Shown here: piece after piece, positions 42,711-52,225 of the stretch | Position numbering within the stretch: the first letter of the stretch is position 1 | How the letters are laid out: the number at the start of each line of letters is the position of its first letter | From: Rhynchopus sp. YZ270_cl-10 | Taxonomy: Eukaryota; Euglenozoa; Diplonemea; Diplonemida; Diplonemidae | NCBI GenBank assembly: GCA_964035575.1 | Contig: OZ037911.1 | Location: 248,001 to 312,000 of the forward strand | Length of the DNA: 64,000 bases | Direction of reading: 5' to 3' | Notes under the pieces: generated by a model | What the model was told of the DNA's origin: nothing | The model's input: only the letters and a program-made list of their open reading frames with translations | The model's database searches: none | Position numbers and translations under genes: made by a program

Positions 42711-44009
42711 TACTACAAGCTTTTAAATGCTTTTTTTGAGCCATATTTTGTTGTTTTTTTTGGGGGGGAGGCTTCTCCGATCACGTTCCCCTTTCCAGGG
42801 ACCGACGTTTGCATGAGGGAGGAAGAAGAAAGAAAAGAAAATGTTTGATTTTAGACTATCACAAGGATTAGCAGCCATTTTTTTAACGATTTAAGAAGGA
42901 GGAAAACCCCAACGGTGAAAAAACCACAAAGTAAAAACCAAGTCACGTCATTTACTTTTCACTGTCATGACATGGAGAGAACAATAACAGAACTGACCCC
43001 CTTGGTGTGGCCAATCCGGTCTTTTTTTCTCTTTTTGGATTTCTTTTTTTTTTTTTGCTCTGTTGACAATCACCTGTTGGCTGGTTTTGTTTTTTTTTTT
43101 TTTTTGTCCCCTGATTTAAAGGGGGGTGGGGGATAAAACAATTATCCCCCGTTTTTTCTCCCCCATTTTATTTTATTTTATCCCCCACTACAGTTATCCC
43201 CCACTTCCCACACCGCGTTTTTGGTGTGGATTTCCTTGGGGATGGGGATATTCAGGTGGGAAAAAAGAGAGATTTTTTTTTTATCCCCCACTACAACTAT
43301 CCCCCATTTTTTGAGAAGAAAAAACTGGCGATATTTTTTATTTTATCCGCCATTCTACAGTTATCCCCCACTACAATTATCCCTCCCCCCCCTTTAAAAA
43401 AAAACCACCGGGCGCTTGCCAGAGAGTCCATTGAGATACATAGAGGTGATGAGGATGTCTCAAAAAAAAAAGAATGAGACGTTGAAAGTACGTCTTTGTT
43501 CATCAGGCGGATGCAGGCACGTGGGGGGGGGAAAAAAAAATACCCCTCCCCTCCTTATATGAGAGAACAACTCTGTTGGGTTTGGCGCGGGGGCGGTGGG
43601 GCTAAATAATGGAATTTTTCAACCCAAAAAAAATATATTGAAAAAATGAATGTGCATCTCGTGCACATACACACAGTACAGACACATCTCTTGTGAGAAA
43701 GACCACCTCTGTGAAGAACGAGGTGAAGAAAAAAATTTAAAAAAAAAAAAAAAACTTTTGGACCAAAAGGGGGAAATTGCATGACATGAACGAAAACAAA
43801 AGAAAGATAGAAATACGTAGAGGGAAAGGGGGGTCTTTGTGGAGTCGAGGGAAAGGGGATTCTGACGAATAGAGGATCCTGAAGGGGGCTTGAATGGGTT
43901 TTTATGAAGTTTTTGTTATGTTTGCTTTGTGCTCTTGTTTTTTTTGCTTTTTTTGGGGCTTTTGTAACATGTTAGCTTTTGTTTGTTTTTTTCTCTTTTT
44001 TGTTGTTTT

Positions 44010-44056
44010 GAGAACTTGGTTGTATTAGTGTAGACATCCGAGGATGAGCTCCACTA
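44010..44056 (-). repeat. Box B variant with CATCC/GGATG inner stem
   Basis: Minus strand TAGTGGAG ... CATCC-TC-GGATG ... CTACACTAATACAACC. Confidence 0.65.
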
Positions 44057-44257
44057 TTGTTTTTTGTTTTTGTTGATTCAGTAATGTTTTTCTTAGTGGA
44101 TCCTGAAGGGGGGTTGAATGGGGGGTGTTGTTATGAAAATTTTTTGATACTCTTGCTTTATGCTTTATGCCTTTTATTTTTTTTGAGGGGGGAAAAGGGG
44201 ACAGGGAATGCTGCACGATCGAAGGGGAAGGGGGGGTCGGGGAAAATAAAAGAAAAA

Positions 44258-44295
44258 GTTTATAAGAACCTAAGTCTCTGTGCTTAGTCAACCTT
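44258..44295 (+). repeat. Box A hairpin repeat
   Basis: TATAAGAAC, CTAAG-TCTCTGTG-CTTAG, followed closely by a box F copy (44313-44365). Confidence 0.55.
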
Positions 44296-44917
44296 CAGAA
44301 AAAAGAAAAAAAAGTGAAGCTGATAGTGCAAAACGCCTCTGGGACGCAGGGCACCGACACCCCCCCGGAGTGTTGCATTTTGGGAGTTGCCGACAGGGGG
44401 GGGGAAACTGTAGGGCACACAGTCATTTCCCCATCATAGAAAAGACAAAAAAAAAAAAAAACAACGCCCAAATTCCGTTCGTTTTAAAATCTTTTGAAAT
44501 TTGATGGATTCTGAGATTTTGTAAAAAGGGGGGGCAATATAACAGAATGCATCAAGGAGCGACAAAAAGGGGGTGATATATTGGAGGTTTCGGTCTGTAA
44601 TCAAAGACTCGGAGGGGGGAAAACAAAAGAGAGAGAGAGAGAGAGAAATGTGAGTAAGATGAACCAAAGCCTCTCTGTGCTTAGTTACCATTTTTTAAAA
44701 AAAGTTGTGATGAGTGAAAAAAAAGGGGGGCGGGTGGGCGGGCGGGGGGGAAAAGGTAAAACTGTTTGGGGTAGATATTCGAGGGCCAGATTTTTTTTTT
44801 TTTTTTTTTCAAAACACAAAAGAAAAAAAGCAGCAAAAAAGAAAAGAAAAAAAACAACGAAGAAAAGACTTTCCAGGGGTAGGACAGAAGGGAGAACGTA
44901 GTTGGTGAATGGGGGTC

Positions 44918-44950
<33 letters not shown>

Positions 44951-44951
<1 letters not shown>

Positions 44952-45016
44952 ATAAACTGTTGGAGTAGTGTAGTTGCCTCGGTTGTGTTGCCACAGTTGT
45001 GCAATCTCCACTGTCC
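44951..45016 (-). repeat. Box C hairpin repeat
   Basis: Preceded on the plus strand by about 32 T, that is, a long A-tail on the minus strand. Confidence 0.6.
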
Positions 45017-45113
45017 ATTTTTTTTTTTTTTGTGCGGAGCACGGGTAGACTAAAATAGTTGTTCCCCTTCCACATGCTACTCGAATCAGGTTAAACACTG
45101 GTTCGAAAAGAAA

Positions 45114-45152
45114 AGTTTATAAGATGACCCTAAGCTCTCTCGCTGCTTAGTC
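45114..45152 (+). repeat. Box A hairpin repeat
   Basis: TATAAGATGACC, CTAAGC-TCTCTCGCT-GCTTAG, TCACC. Confidence 0.6.
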
Positions 45153-46021
45153 ACCTTAAAATGGGATTTTGCGTATCGATAAACTGAACCAAGTAAAAAT
45201 AAAACGGAAAGACTACATTTGTAGCGCCTTCATCTTTTCTAAGGCTTCTTGTTGATATTTTTTTTTTACCAAAAAAAAAAAGACAAAAAAATGTTCTAAG
45301 GTGTATGACTCTTCTACACACACAATCTGTAAAACACAACACACAAAGCATCTACACATCTGCACACCCGACTTTCATGGCACAGGACAAGGATGGAAAA
45401 CATTGAAAAAAAAAAAATATGAAAAGATGGCTTTGTCGTAGCGCAATGGAAAATGGAAAAAAAGGGGGGTTGGTCAAGATGAACCTAAGCCTCGCATAGG
45501 AGACTTGAAAAAAAAAAGGGGAGGCTGTTTCGTCACCATCATTCACTAGATTTGCAATTATCGCACACTATCATAATGGGGGGGGGGGGGGGGGGGGGAA
45601 GGCACAAAATATAAAAAAAAAGTAACGATCAAAAAAAAAAAAAAAACGATCCCTTCACGTTCGTATATCCCTATAACAATAACATAGCATTCACTATACA
45701 TTGAACTCCATTCACACGCTTTTTTGGTTTTGTTGTTGTTTTTTTTTTTGTTTTTTTTTTGAAATTCTGTTTGTTTTTTATTTATTTTTTTCAATTGTTT
45801 TGGTCTATAGAAAAAAAACCACGTTTACCCTCATATTCACACACACTCAACAGCTCTCATTACCCATAAACCCAGGTCCTAAAACCTACTACTGTACTCT
45901 ACTGCTGTGCCCGACGAATTTCTTACGAAAAAGGGGCACCTTTTTTAACGACGTGTAGATATTTTCCTCACCTTTTGTGCACATGCACATTCCTCCCTCT
46001 TTTCCCCCCCCCCTTTTGCTT

Positions 46022-47317
46022 CTAGTAAACGACGCCCTCTTGGTATCTTGGCTGCTGCTGCATATGCTGCGGGTAGGCGCCCTTTCCTCCCGACATGGGC
46101 TTGGTGGGGACTCCTTTGCGGGAGTGGAACTGCTGTTGCTGCTGCTGCTGCTGCTGCTTCTGCTTCTGCTGTTGCTGTCTGTTTAGTGGAAAGACTGCTG
46201 CACGCTGTTGCGGCGGGTATGCCCCCGGTGTTGCCGTGACCGGGCTAACGACAGCAGGCGCTGCACCTCCAGCAAAGGGGAACCTTCTCTCACAGTACGC
46301 ATCGAAGAATGTTCCTACCGCACTGTGGTTTCCAAACTCCGCCAGCAAAAAGCTGCGGACTTCGTCGGGGGAACCTACTGTTGCGAGATGGCTGGCCACG
46401 CAGTGCGCGGGGACGTACGAATGGATCTGCTGGTTTGCCTTGAGAAGCTTTACCAGCTCTGCTGCAGCCCAGGCCTCGGTTGCCGCTCTTTGCTCATTCT
46501 GAACCGGCTTTGGGACGTTCTGCCATGCAGGCTGAAGGGGCTCTAATGGCACTCCAACGCATTCCTGAACCTGAGGGGCGCCTGCAACAGGCTGCCAGGG
46601 AAGTGCGTTTGGGTTGACGCCGTTCCTCTCTGTTGCGCTGACCTGAGACAGCACAGCGGAGCTGTTGATCACAACATCTCCGTTGTTGACCGCATCAAAC
46701 GACGCTTCGACGTCCAAAATCGCACAACGGATGATAGTGATCCCACGCAGCCCTCCTGCACCATGCGCAACCCACCCCTCGAGGTCCTCAAATGAGTAGT
46801 ACCCAAGCCAGACGTCGGGGAGGGTCGGGGATTGGTACTCCCAGACAGGCGCCGCCATGTCGAAGGAGACAACCTGGGAGGAGTGCGAGGTGGAGGAGCA
46901 GGTGTCGGTGGGGATGTCCTGGTCGGTGCTGCGGGTGAGCGGGGCGGAGGTGGTGCTGAGGGTGGAGGAGGAATGCGCGGGTTCGATGTGTTGGGCTTCT
47001 GCCGCGGCGATGGCGGCCTCGCCGTTTTCGATGTGCTCAAGCAGGTCGTGGGTGCTGCTTTCTCTCATGCACGCCATCACGCTCTCCAGAGGCGTCATAC
47101 CATCCTGCGTCCCACACTCCCTCGCCGTGCTCGTCACTTCCTCCAACACATCCAATATGTCGATCCCCCCCGCATCCGCCGTCTCCGTCTCCGCGCACGC
47201 AGGCTTCCCAATGGTGCCGACGATGGCCTCGGGGAACACTGTCTCCTGGAGGAGTTCAGGTGCACCGTGCTCCTCACGGACCTGCTGGAGAAGCGAGGCA
47301 AGGTCGAAGTCGGTCAT
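46022..47317 (-). CDS. GYF-domain protein, GIGYF-like
   Basis: 431 residues from the ATG at 47317. The frame is open to 47470, but that part is a C/T tract with an acceptor (47353), so it is not used as coding. A GYF-like domain lies at about 157-198 (VWEYQSP...LGYYSFEDLEGWV). A second conserved block at about 288-345 ends SPDEV...FFDAYCERR, which resembles the GIGYF segment ending in an FLERR-type motif. The C-terminus is Gln-rich (381-396) and low in complexity. GIGYF proteins bind proline-rich partners and cooperate with cap-binding 4EHP to repress translation; kinetoplastids have GYF proteins of this kind. The GYF match is clear but weak in the second half of the domain. Assignment to GIGYF rests on the C-terminal block. 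Confidence 0.6.
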   Translation of the reverse strand: MTDFDLASLLQQVREEHGAPELLQETVFPEAIVGTIGKPACAETETADAGGIDILDVLEEVTSTARECGTQDGMTPLESVMACMRESSTHDLLEHIENGEAAIAAAEAQHIEPAHSSSTLSTTSAPLTRSTDQDIPTDTCSSTSHSSQVVSFDMAAPVWEYQSPTLPDVWLGYYSFEDLEGWVAHGAGGLRGITIIRCAILDVEASFDAVNNGDVVINSSAVLSQVSATERNGVNPNALPWQPVAGAPQVQECVGVPLEPLQPAWQNVPKPVQNEQRAATEAWAAAELVKLLKANQQIHSYVPAHCVASHLATVGSPDEVRSFLLAEFGNHSAVGTFFDAYCERRFPFAGGAAPAVVSPVTATPGAYPPQQRAAVFPLNRQQQQKQKQQQQQQQQQFHSRKGVPTKPMSGGKGAYPQHMQQQPRYQEGVVY

Positions 47318-47352
47318 TGGTTGGGGTGAAGAAAAGAAAGTGGAAGAGTTGT

Positions 47353-47375
47353 CTGGGAGAGGATAAATTGTGTGT
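47353..47375 (-). promoter_or_regulatory. Predicted 3' (trans-)splice acceptor of the GYF gene
   Basis: Minus strand TATCCTCTCCCAG, 35 nt before the ATG at 47317. A longer C/T tract lies just upstream (47387-47445). Confidence 0.4.
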
Positions 47376-47470
47376 AGAAGATCCATAAGGGGGGAGCAGA
47401 GAGAGAGGAGGAGGGGAGGGATAAAGAAAAAGGGAGGGGGGAGAAGATGGGTATGCCAAAAGGTATGCAT

Positions 47471-48939
47471 CAGGTCAGCGAAAAAAGAAAAAAGTGAAAA
47501 GTGAAAAGAAAATAATAATTACATACAGAGCATGATTTTACAGTGACGACGCCTGGGGCGAGGGCACAATAAAACATAATAAATAAACGTTTTTTTTTGG
47601 TAAAAGATGAGCCTGGATATAAAAAAAGAACCTCGTTTTGAAAAGAAAAAAAATTGTGTCTTCTGGGGAGGAATACGTCAATGAGGTGATGTGGTGGGGG
47701 GTCAGGACGCAACGTTGTTGTTTACTTCTGAGGAAGCATCGACAAAAAAAGGAGAGAAAGAAATTGTAGCTATTAATGCAGGCACCTCCGACTGACCCAC
47801 GGACGATGCCCAGCCCCGGGAAAAAAAAAAAGACACCTAGTCGATTACGTACCGTAAGTGAACGAGGACGGTACACAACCGCTCGTCAGCCGGCGGCCCA
47901 CCTTCCGCTGAAGAGTTGTGAGCTTACAGATATATTCCCGCTCGCTTCACCCAACTCTTACTGAACGATTGTCGAGACAAGAGAGCAAAGGTGTCACAAC
48001 ATCTTTCTCTTGGCGTCCCATGCTGTACCGACAATTAGGCCGCACCCTTTCTCTTAGGGATTTACGTGACACAGAGAACACTTGAAAGATGAATGTGCCT
48101 TTCGTGCACACATCCATAAAAAAAAAAATGGAAGCTGTAAGTACGCAAACGTCCTCTGTGGACGCAATCTTATCGCAGCTTATCGAACCGCGGAGCACAC
48201 TTCTTTGATAACAACCAATATTATACACAGCTGGGGTGCAGAGGCACACAGTCCACTATCGACAAAAAAAAAACCCCCCCCCACCTGTGAGTACGTTTGA
48301 AAGACGAGACCACTTTGCTTTATTGTATCTACATCCTTTTTAATGTGGGTTTTGCTAAAAACGACCGGTAGCATGGTTCCCATGCGAGCGCAGGCATGCC
48401 CACTCAACGCAAAGCCTGCAGACAAACAAAAAAGAGTAGTACAAAGTGGCAACGCCTGTACAGCAGCGCACACCACCCTACCGATAACAAAATTGCAACA
48501 ACAAAACAAAAGCTTCACCCATACCGTGCTTAGTTCCCCTGGTATCAGGGGAAGGAGTGATGGCTACATCCCTGAACAACGACCATCATCGCAAAAACAA
48601 ATGATATACCAGCTTACCAGCTGCAGCCCCATGTACCCTGCATGATGGAATAAATGCCATGCAGGAAGGCACAACACATCCATCAGGGAGGAGGAAGGGT
48701 GGACGAGATACGTAACGCAGGAAGGCATTGCTTCACATGCGTCCAATACACACGAGAACAATATTCACAATAAAAAGAAAGAGAAAGGTCGCGCAGATGA
48801 ACAGTGTTTGGTCATCAGAAAGGGAGAGGAAGAGGGTCTTGAATGCGCACAGTGCCTTGCCTCAAACCCACGCAAAGAGGTGGTGTCCTGTAAAGCTATG
48901 TGGTGCAGAGAGTGGTCAAATAGTACAATCGCAAAGCGG
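47471..48939. other. Gene-free spacer between GYF and galactosidase genes
   Basis: Contains a box F-type repeat (about 47765-47830) and a box A-like hairpin with TGTGC-CTTTCGT-GCACA stem (48088-48117). A 112-codon frame at 48180-48518 has no recognisable domain. Confidence 0.45.
48088..48117 (+). repeat. Box A-like hairpin with a different stem
   Basis: GATGAA followed by TGTGC-CTTTCGT-GCACA. Similar copies: CGTGC-CTCTCGT-GCACA at about 51887 and TGTGC-ATCTCGT-GCACA at about 43646. Confidence 0.55.
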
Positions 48940-51696
48940 TTACACCTTCGTGAAGCGGATGAAGGCAGTGCCGTGCGAGGCCACGTTCTTCGCTGTGAAG
49001 GAGTCGGTGAAGTTTCCAACGTCGGCATGTGCCCACATGTCGCGTGCCGTGTACGTACCGCTCAAGCCCAGCTCCCCCCACGTACCCGTCACGTCTGCCA
49101 CCTGGCCTGAGGGATTCACAAACACAACCGCAGAGGACCCGTCAGACAAGTGCTTCACAACAACAAGCGATGTTGCTGTGTCAGTCACAATCTTCCCCTG
49201 GAACTCACCAAGCGTACCCAGATCCTGGTTCACAGCAATCGCCTCCTTGTTCACAAGGATCGCCAGAATCTTTGGGTCCATGTGCACAATGTCAGACGCA
49301 ACCAGAAGTGGTGCAGTCACAGCACACCACAGACTGAAGTGTGTCACCTGCTCGTCGTACGACAGACCTGGGTTCCCAACCTGAAGCATGTCGGGGTCGT
49401 TGAAGTTACCCGGCTGTGCCACAGACGCCATCACGTCGTTGCCGCGAAGGTTCGAGAGGACGGACTCCCACGTCGCTTGGATGTCGGCTGTCGTGCGCCA
49501 CATGTCCGCACAGTCCTTCACCCACTGCCCGCACACAGCAGGGTCCTTGCAGTACTCGACAGACATAAACACAGGACGCCCACTCTTCGCACCACACTCC
49601 GCAAGCGTCTGGTAGAAGGGGATCCAGCTGTCGTTGATCACCTTGTGCGATGTCCCACCACAGCGGTCAATCTTGATGTAGTCCAAGTCCCAGTCGCAGT
49701 ACGTGTTGGCGTCAAGTGCTTCGAATCCGTACGACCCTGGCCGGGACTGGCATGTCTCGGAAGAGCTGGATGTGTAGACACCGAACTTCATCCCCTTTGT
49801 GTGTGCGTAGTCGGCAAGGTACTTCATGCCTGAGGGGAAGCGCATGCTGTCGGGCACAATCCCGTTCGTCGCATTCCGTGCAATCTGCCACCCGTCATCG
49901 ATGTTCACATACTCGTACCCAACAGCCTTCATCCCGTTTGTGTTCATGGTGTCGACAAGACCCTTTACAACGTTCTCATCCACGTTTGTGTGGTAGAAGT
50001 TCCACGTGTTGTAGCCCATGGGTGGTGCGCCTGTTGTGCCCTTCACCTTGTGTGCACCTGCCACTGCCTTGCTGCTGGTCACGTTAACGATGAAGGGGCC
50101 GAGGGGAAGGCCGTCGCTGTTCTGCAGCTTGCACTCCACGTAGTCGGCGTAGGCGTAGCGCACCTGCGAGACACCTGCGGGCACACCCGAGAGGAGCACT
50201 GTTGTTCCATTATCTGCAACACTCGTTGCCGACAGAGACACACGCACCCACGCTCCACCTGCGTACACCTCAAACGGCGGCTCCCCAGGACAGCACTTTG
50301 TACAGGGCTCCACACTGCCGTTGAAGTTCACCCCGGTCACATTCTGGACGCTCAACCCGAAGGCCGTCTTAGGCACAAAGCTTACCTTGAGCGACGCTCC
50401 TGCGGGCGACACCTCTGAGATGAGCGGCCCAGTCCAGTAGGAGGTGAACTTTTGCCAATCGGGCACGGCGTCGGCTTTGTCGTTCGTAAGACGTTCGTCA
50501 AGGGAGAACGCGACGCGTGCAATCTGCAGTGCAGCACGCTTGGCGGCAGGCACTTTGTTTGGGGGGTGGATGGCTCCGGCAAAGGCACCACCGTTGGGGC
50601 GGATGCCACAGAGGTCGTATGTCAACGCCATGCCCGTAATGTCAAGCATCCCCTGTGGATGCGGCAGGATCATTGCCTCTCCCAAACGGACGTCCGGGGT
50701 CCCATTCAGAATCTGCTCCTTCTCTCCAGAGGCCACCGACGCAGACAGCTGGAAGTCGATGAAGGTGAAGTCGCCCATCTGCTTTGCCTCGCGCCACGAC
50801 GTGATCAGCCCCTTCATCATGCACGCATAGTACTCTGTGCGGCTCACCACAGTGGTGTTCTGCTCCTGCTTCGCATTGCGCTCACCCTGGTACCACAGTG
50901 CAGCACGGACTGCCATATGCCTAAAGGGGTACACCATGTCGTTGTACAGCGCACTCCTGTTCTGTACACCTGACACCTCTGGGATGGGGTAGCCTGGGCA
51001 TAGATCGAATGCTTCGGACGGCATCCATGCTTCGATGCGGGTTCCGCCGTAGTAGCTTCCTACGAGACCAACGGGTCTGGTGGCAGTGTGGATACGCGCC
51101 ACATCGCGCGCAGTGAGGAAGCAGAGTGCGGAGAACTCCTCCACGTACCCTGTGGTCGCAGCCTCCTTCGCGGTGACCCACTGGGAGCAGGGCTTGGAGG
51201 TGCAGCCGCCCTTAGGGTTGACGTCGAACCTGGGGCCCAGGTTTGTCCCGGACATCGGGGTGTTGAAGAAACGGAAGTTCTCAAGGTGCGTGTCGTTGAG
51301 AGAGGCTGCCTCGAGTGATGCGTTCACAGCGTACTGCAGGTCAAACTGCATGTTGGACTGCCCACTGCAGAAGTAGACGTCGCCGTTGAGAATGCCTGTC
51401 AAAGTGCGTGTGTCGCTCGCAGCACCGGAGATCGTCATGTTCCCTGCCGTGTCGACTCTGCAAGGTGACAGCACCACAACCCACTCCCCAGCAGTGTCCG
51501 CGGTAACATGGTACGTCACGTCGCAGTAGGTGACAGTCACCTCCTCACCCGGGTCGGCCAGGCCGTTGACCTTGGCCCGTGCGCCGTATTCATGATTCGT
51601 CTGCAGCACCATGTTGTCGCTGATCCATGAAGGTATCTGAACCGCCGCCTCTGCGATCAACAGCGTCTGTGCAAGGCACAGCCACTTCGTTGCCAT
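48940..51696 (-). CDS. Secreted bifunctional enzyme: SASA-type carbohydrate esterase + GH27 alpha-galactosidase, copy 1
   Basis: 918 residues from the ATG at 51696. A longer frame to 52092 exists, but the acceptor at 51715 and the second copy's start place the start here. A signal peptide (about 1-17) is followed by a sialate O-acetylesterase-like domain: SGQSNM with Ser114, LWYQGERN (267; usually GESN) and IHPPNK with His377. Then comes a GH27 domain: MGYNTWN (560), YVNIDDGW (596), YIKIDRCGG with nucleophile Asp677, and WRTTADI with acid/base Asp738. Both active sites look complete. The pairing suggests attack on O-acetylated, alpha-galactosyl polysaccharides such as acetyl-galactoglucomannan (inference). 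The 3' 1.23 kb is almost identical to the neighbouring copy, the 5' part much less so. Confidence 0.85.
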   Translation of the reverse strand: MATKWLCLAQTLLIAEAAVQIPSWISDNMVLQTNHEYGARAKVNGLADPGEEVTVTYCDVTYHVTADTAGEWVVVLSPCRVDTAGNMTISGAASDTRTLTGILNGDVYFCSGQSNMQFDLQYAVNASLEAASLNDTHLENFRFFNTPMSGTNLGPRFDVNPKGGCTSKPCSQWVTAKEAATTGYVEEFSALCFLTARDVARIHTATRPVGLVGSYYGGTRIEAWMPSEAFDLCPGYPIPEVSGVQNRSALYNDMVYPFRHMAVRAALWYQGERNAKQEQNTTVVSRTEYYACMMKGLITSWREAKQMGDFTFIDFQLSASVASGEKEQILNGTPDVRLGEAMILPHPQGMLDITGMALTYDLCGIRPNGGAFAGAIHPPNKVPAAKRAALQIARVAFSLDERLTNDKADAVPDWQKFTSYWTGPLISEVSPAGASLKVSFVPKTAFGLSVQNVTGVNFNGSVEPCTKCCPGEPPFEVYAGGAWVRVSLSATSVADNGTTVLLSGVPAGVSQVRYAYADYVECKLQNSDGLPLGPFIVNVTSSKAVAGAHKVKGTTGAPPMGYNTWNFYHTNVDENVVKGLVDTMNTNGMKAVGYEYVNIDDGWQIARNATNGIVPDSMRFPSGMKYLADYAHTKGMKFGVYTSSSSETCQSRPGSYGFEALDANTYCDWDLDYIKIDRCGGTSHKVINDSWIPFYQTLAECGAKSGRPVFMSVEYCKDPAVCGQWVKDCADMWRTTADIQATWESVLSNLRGNDVMASVAQPGNFNDPDMLQVGNPGLSYDEQVTHFSLWCAVTAPLLVASDIVHMDPKILAILVNKEAIAVNQDLGTLGEFQGKIVTDTATSLVVVKHLSDGSSAVVFVNPSGQVADVTGTWGELGLSGTYTARDMWAHADVGNFTDSFTAKNVASHGTAFIRFTKV

Positions 51697-51714
51697 TGTT
51701 GAGATTGTGTGCGT

Positions 51715-51744
51715 CTGCAGAATGGTGGTTTGGTTGGGAAGGGG
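51715..51744 (-). promoter_or_regulatory. Predicted 3' (trans-)splice acceptor of galactosidase copy 1
   Basis: A C/T-rich tract ending in CATTCTGCAG on the minus strand, 18 nt before the ATG. Confidence 0.6.
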
Positions 51745-52225
51745 AACACCTGAACAGATGTGGGCACAAATGAGGGGAAAGAGCGGAGGGGGCATAATGA
51801 GTTCTGGGGTGACGTTGCTTATGTCTGCGGGCGGGGCTTCATCCCTGCCACGCGATAGAAAAGGAATAAAAAGAAACTTGAAAAACGAACGTGCCTCTCG
51901 TGCACACAAGCTATCCACACAAAAGAAAAAGCGTAACGAGTGCTGTACATAACACAGGGGGGAGAGTGGGGAAAAAATTTGAGCAAACAGGGGGGTGGGA
52001 GGATGAGTCGTGAGCAAAGCGGACGGTCTCTTCTTGCCCGCTACTGTATGTGCCAACACCAATGAATGGCACGCATGTGGTATGAGTGGCATTTGATTTT
52101 CAGTTGGCTTGACCGCTCACAACAAATCCGTTTATGTTTAAAAAATTGTTCAAAAAATGAGGGTAGGGGACGCAGGTCCCTACACGAAGCCTCATGTGTG
52201 CTGCCCGTCATGGCCACACTGCACA
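51745..52225. other. Spacer between the two galactosidase genes
   Basis: About 480 bp with a box A-like hairpin (about 51884-51911) and no gene. It is not similar to the spacer below copy 1. Confidence 0.45.

Larger units (their letters stand above)
27997..46021. other. 18-kb gene-free block of short hairpin repeats and homopolymers
   Basis: No frame here looks like a gene: composition is A/T-rich with many A, T, G and C runs. It holds most of the box A-F and H repeats, three TA-type hairpin MITEs and one hAT element, listed separately. At 43126-43390 a word TTATCCCCCACTACA recurs loosely several times. Confidence 0.6.

Noticed and set aside
47318-47470. N-terminal extension of the GYF protein
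   Set aside because: The extension is encoded by a pyrimidine tract that contains the likely splice acceptor.
48180-48518. 112-codon minus-strand frame
   Set aside because: Cys-rich but without domain, acceptor or coding-like composition distinct from its surroundings.
51697-52092. N-terminal extension of galactosidase copy 1
   Set aside because: It would place coding sequence over the acceptor and bury the signal peptide; copy 2 starts at the signal peptide.
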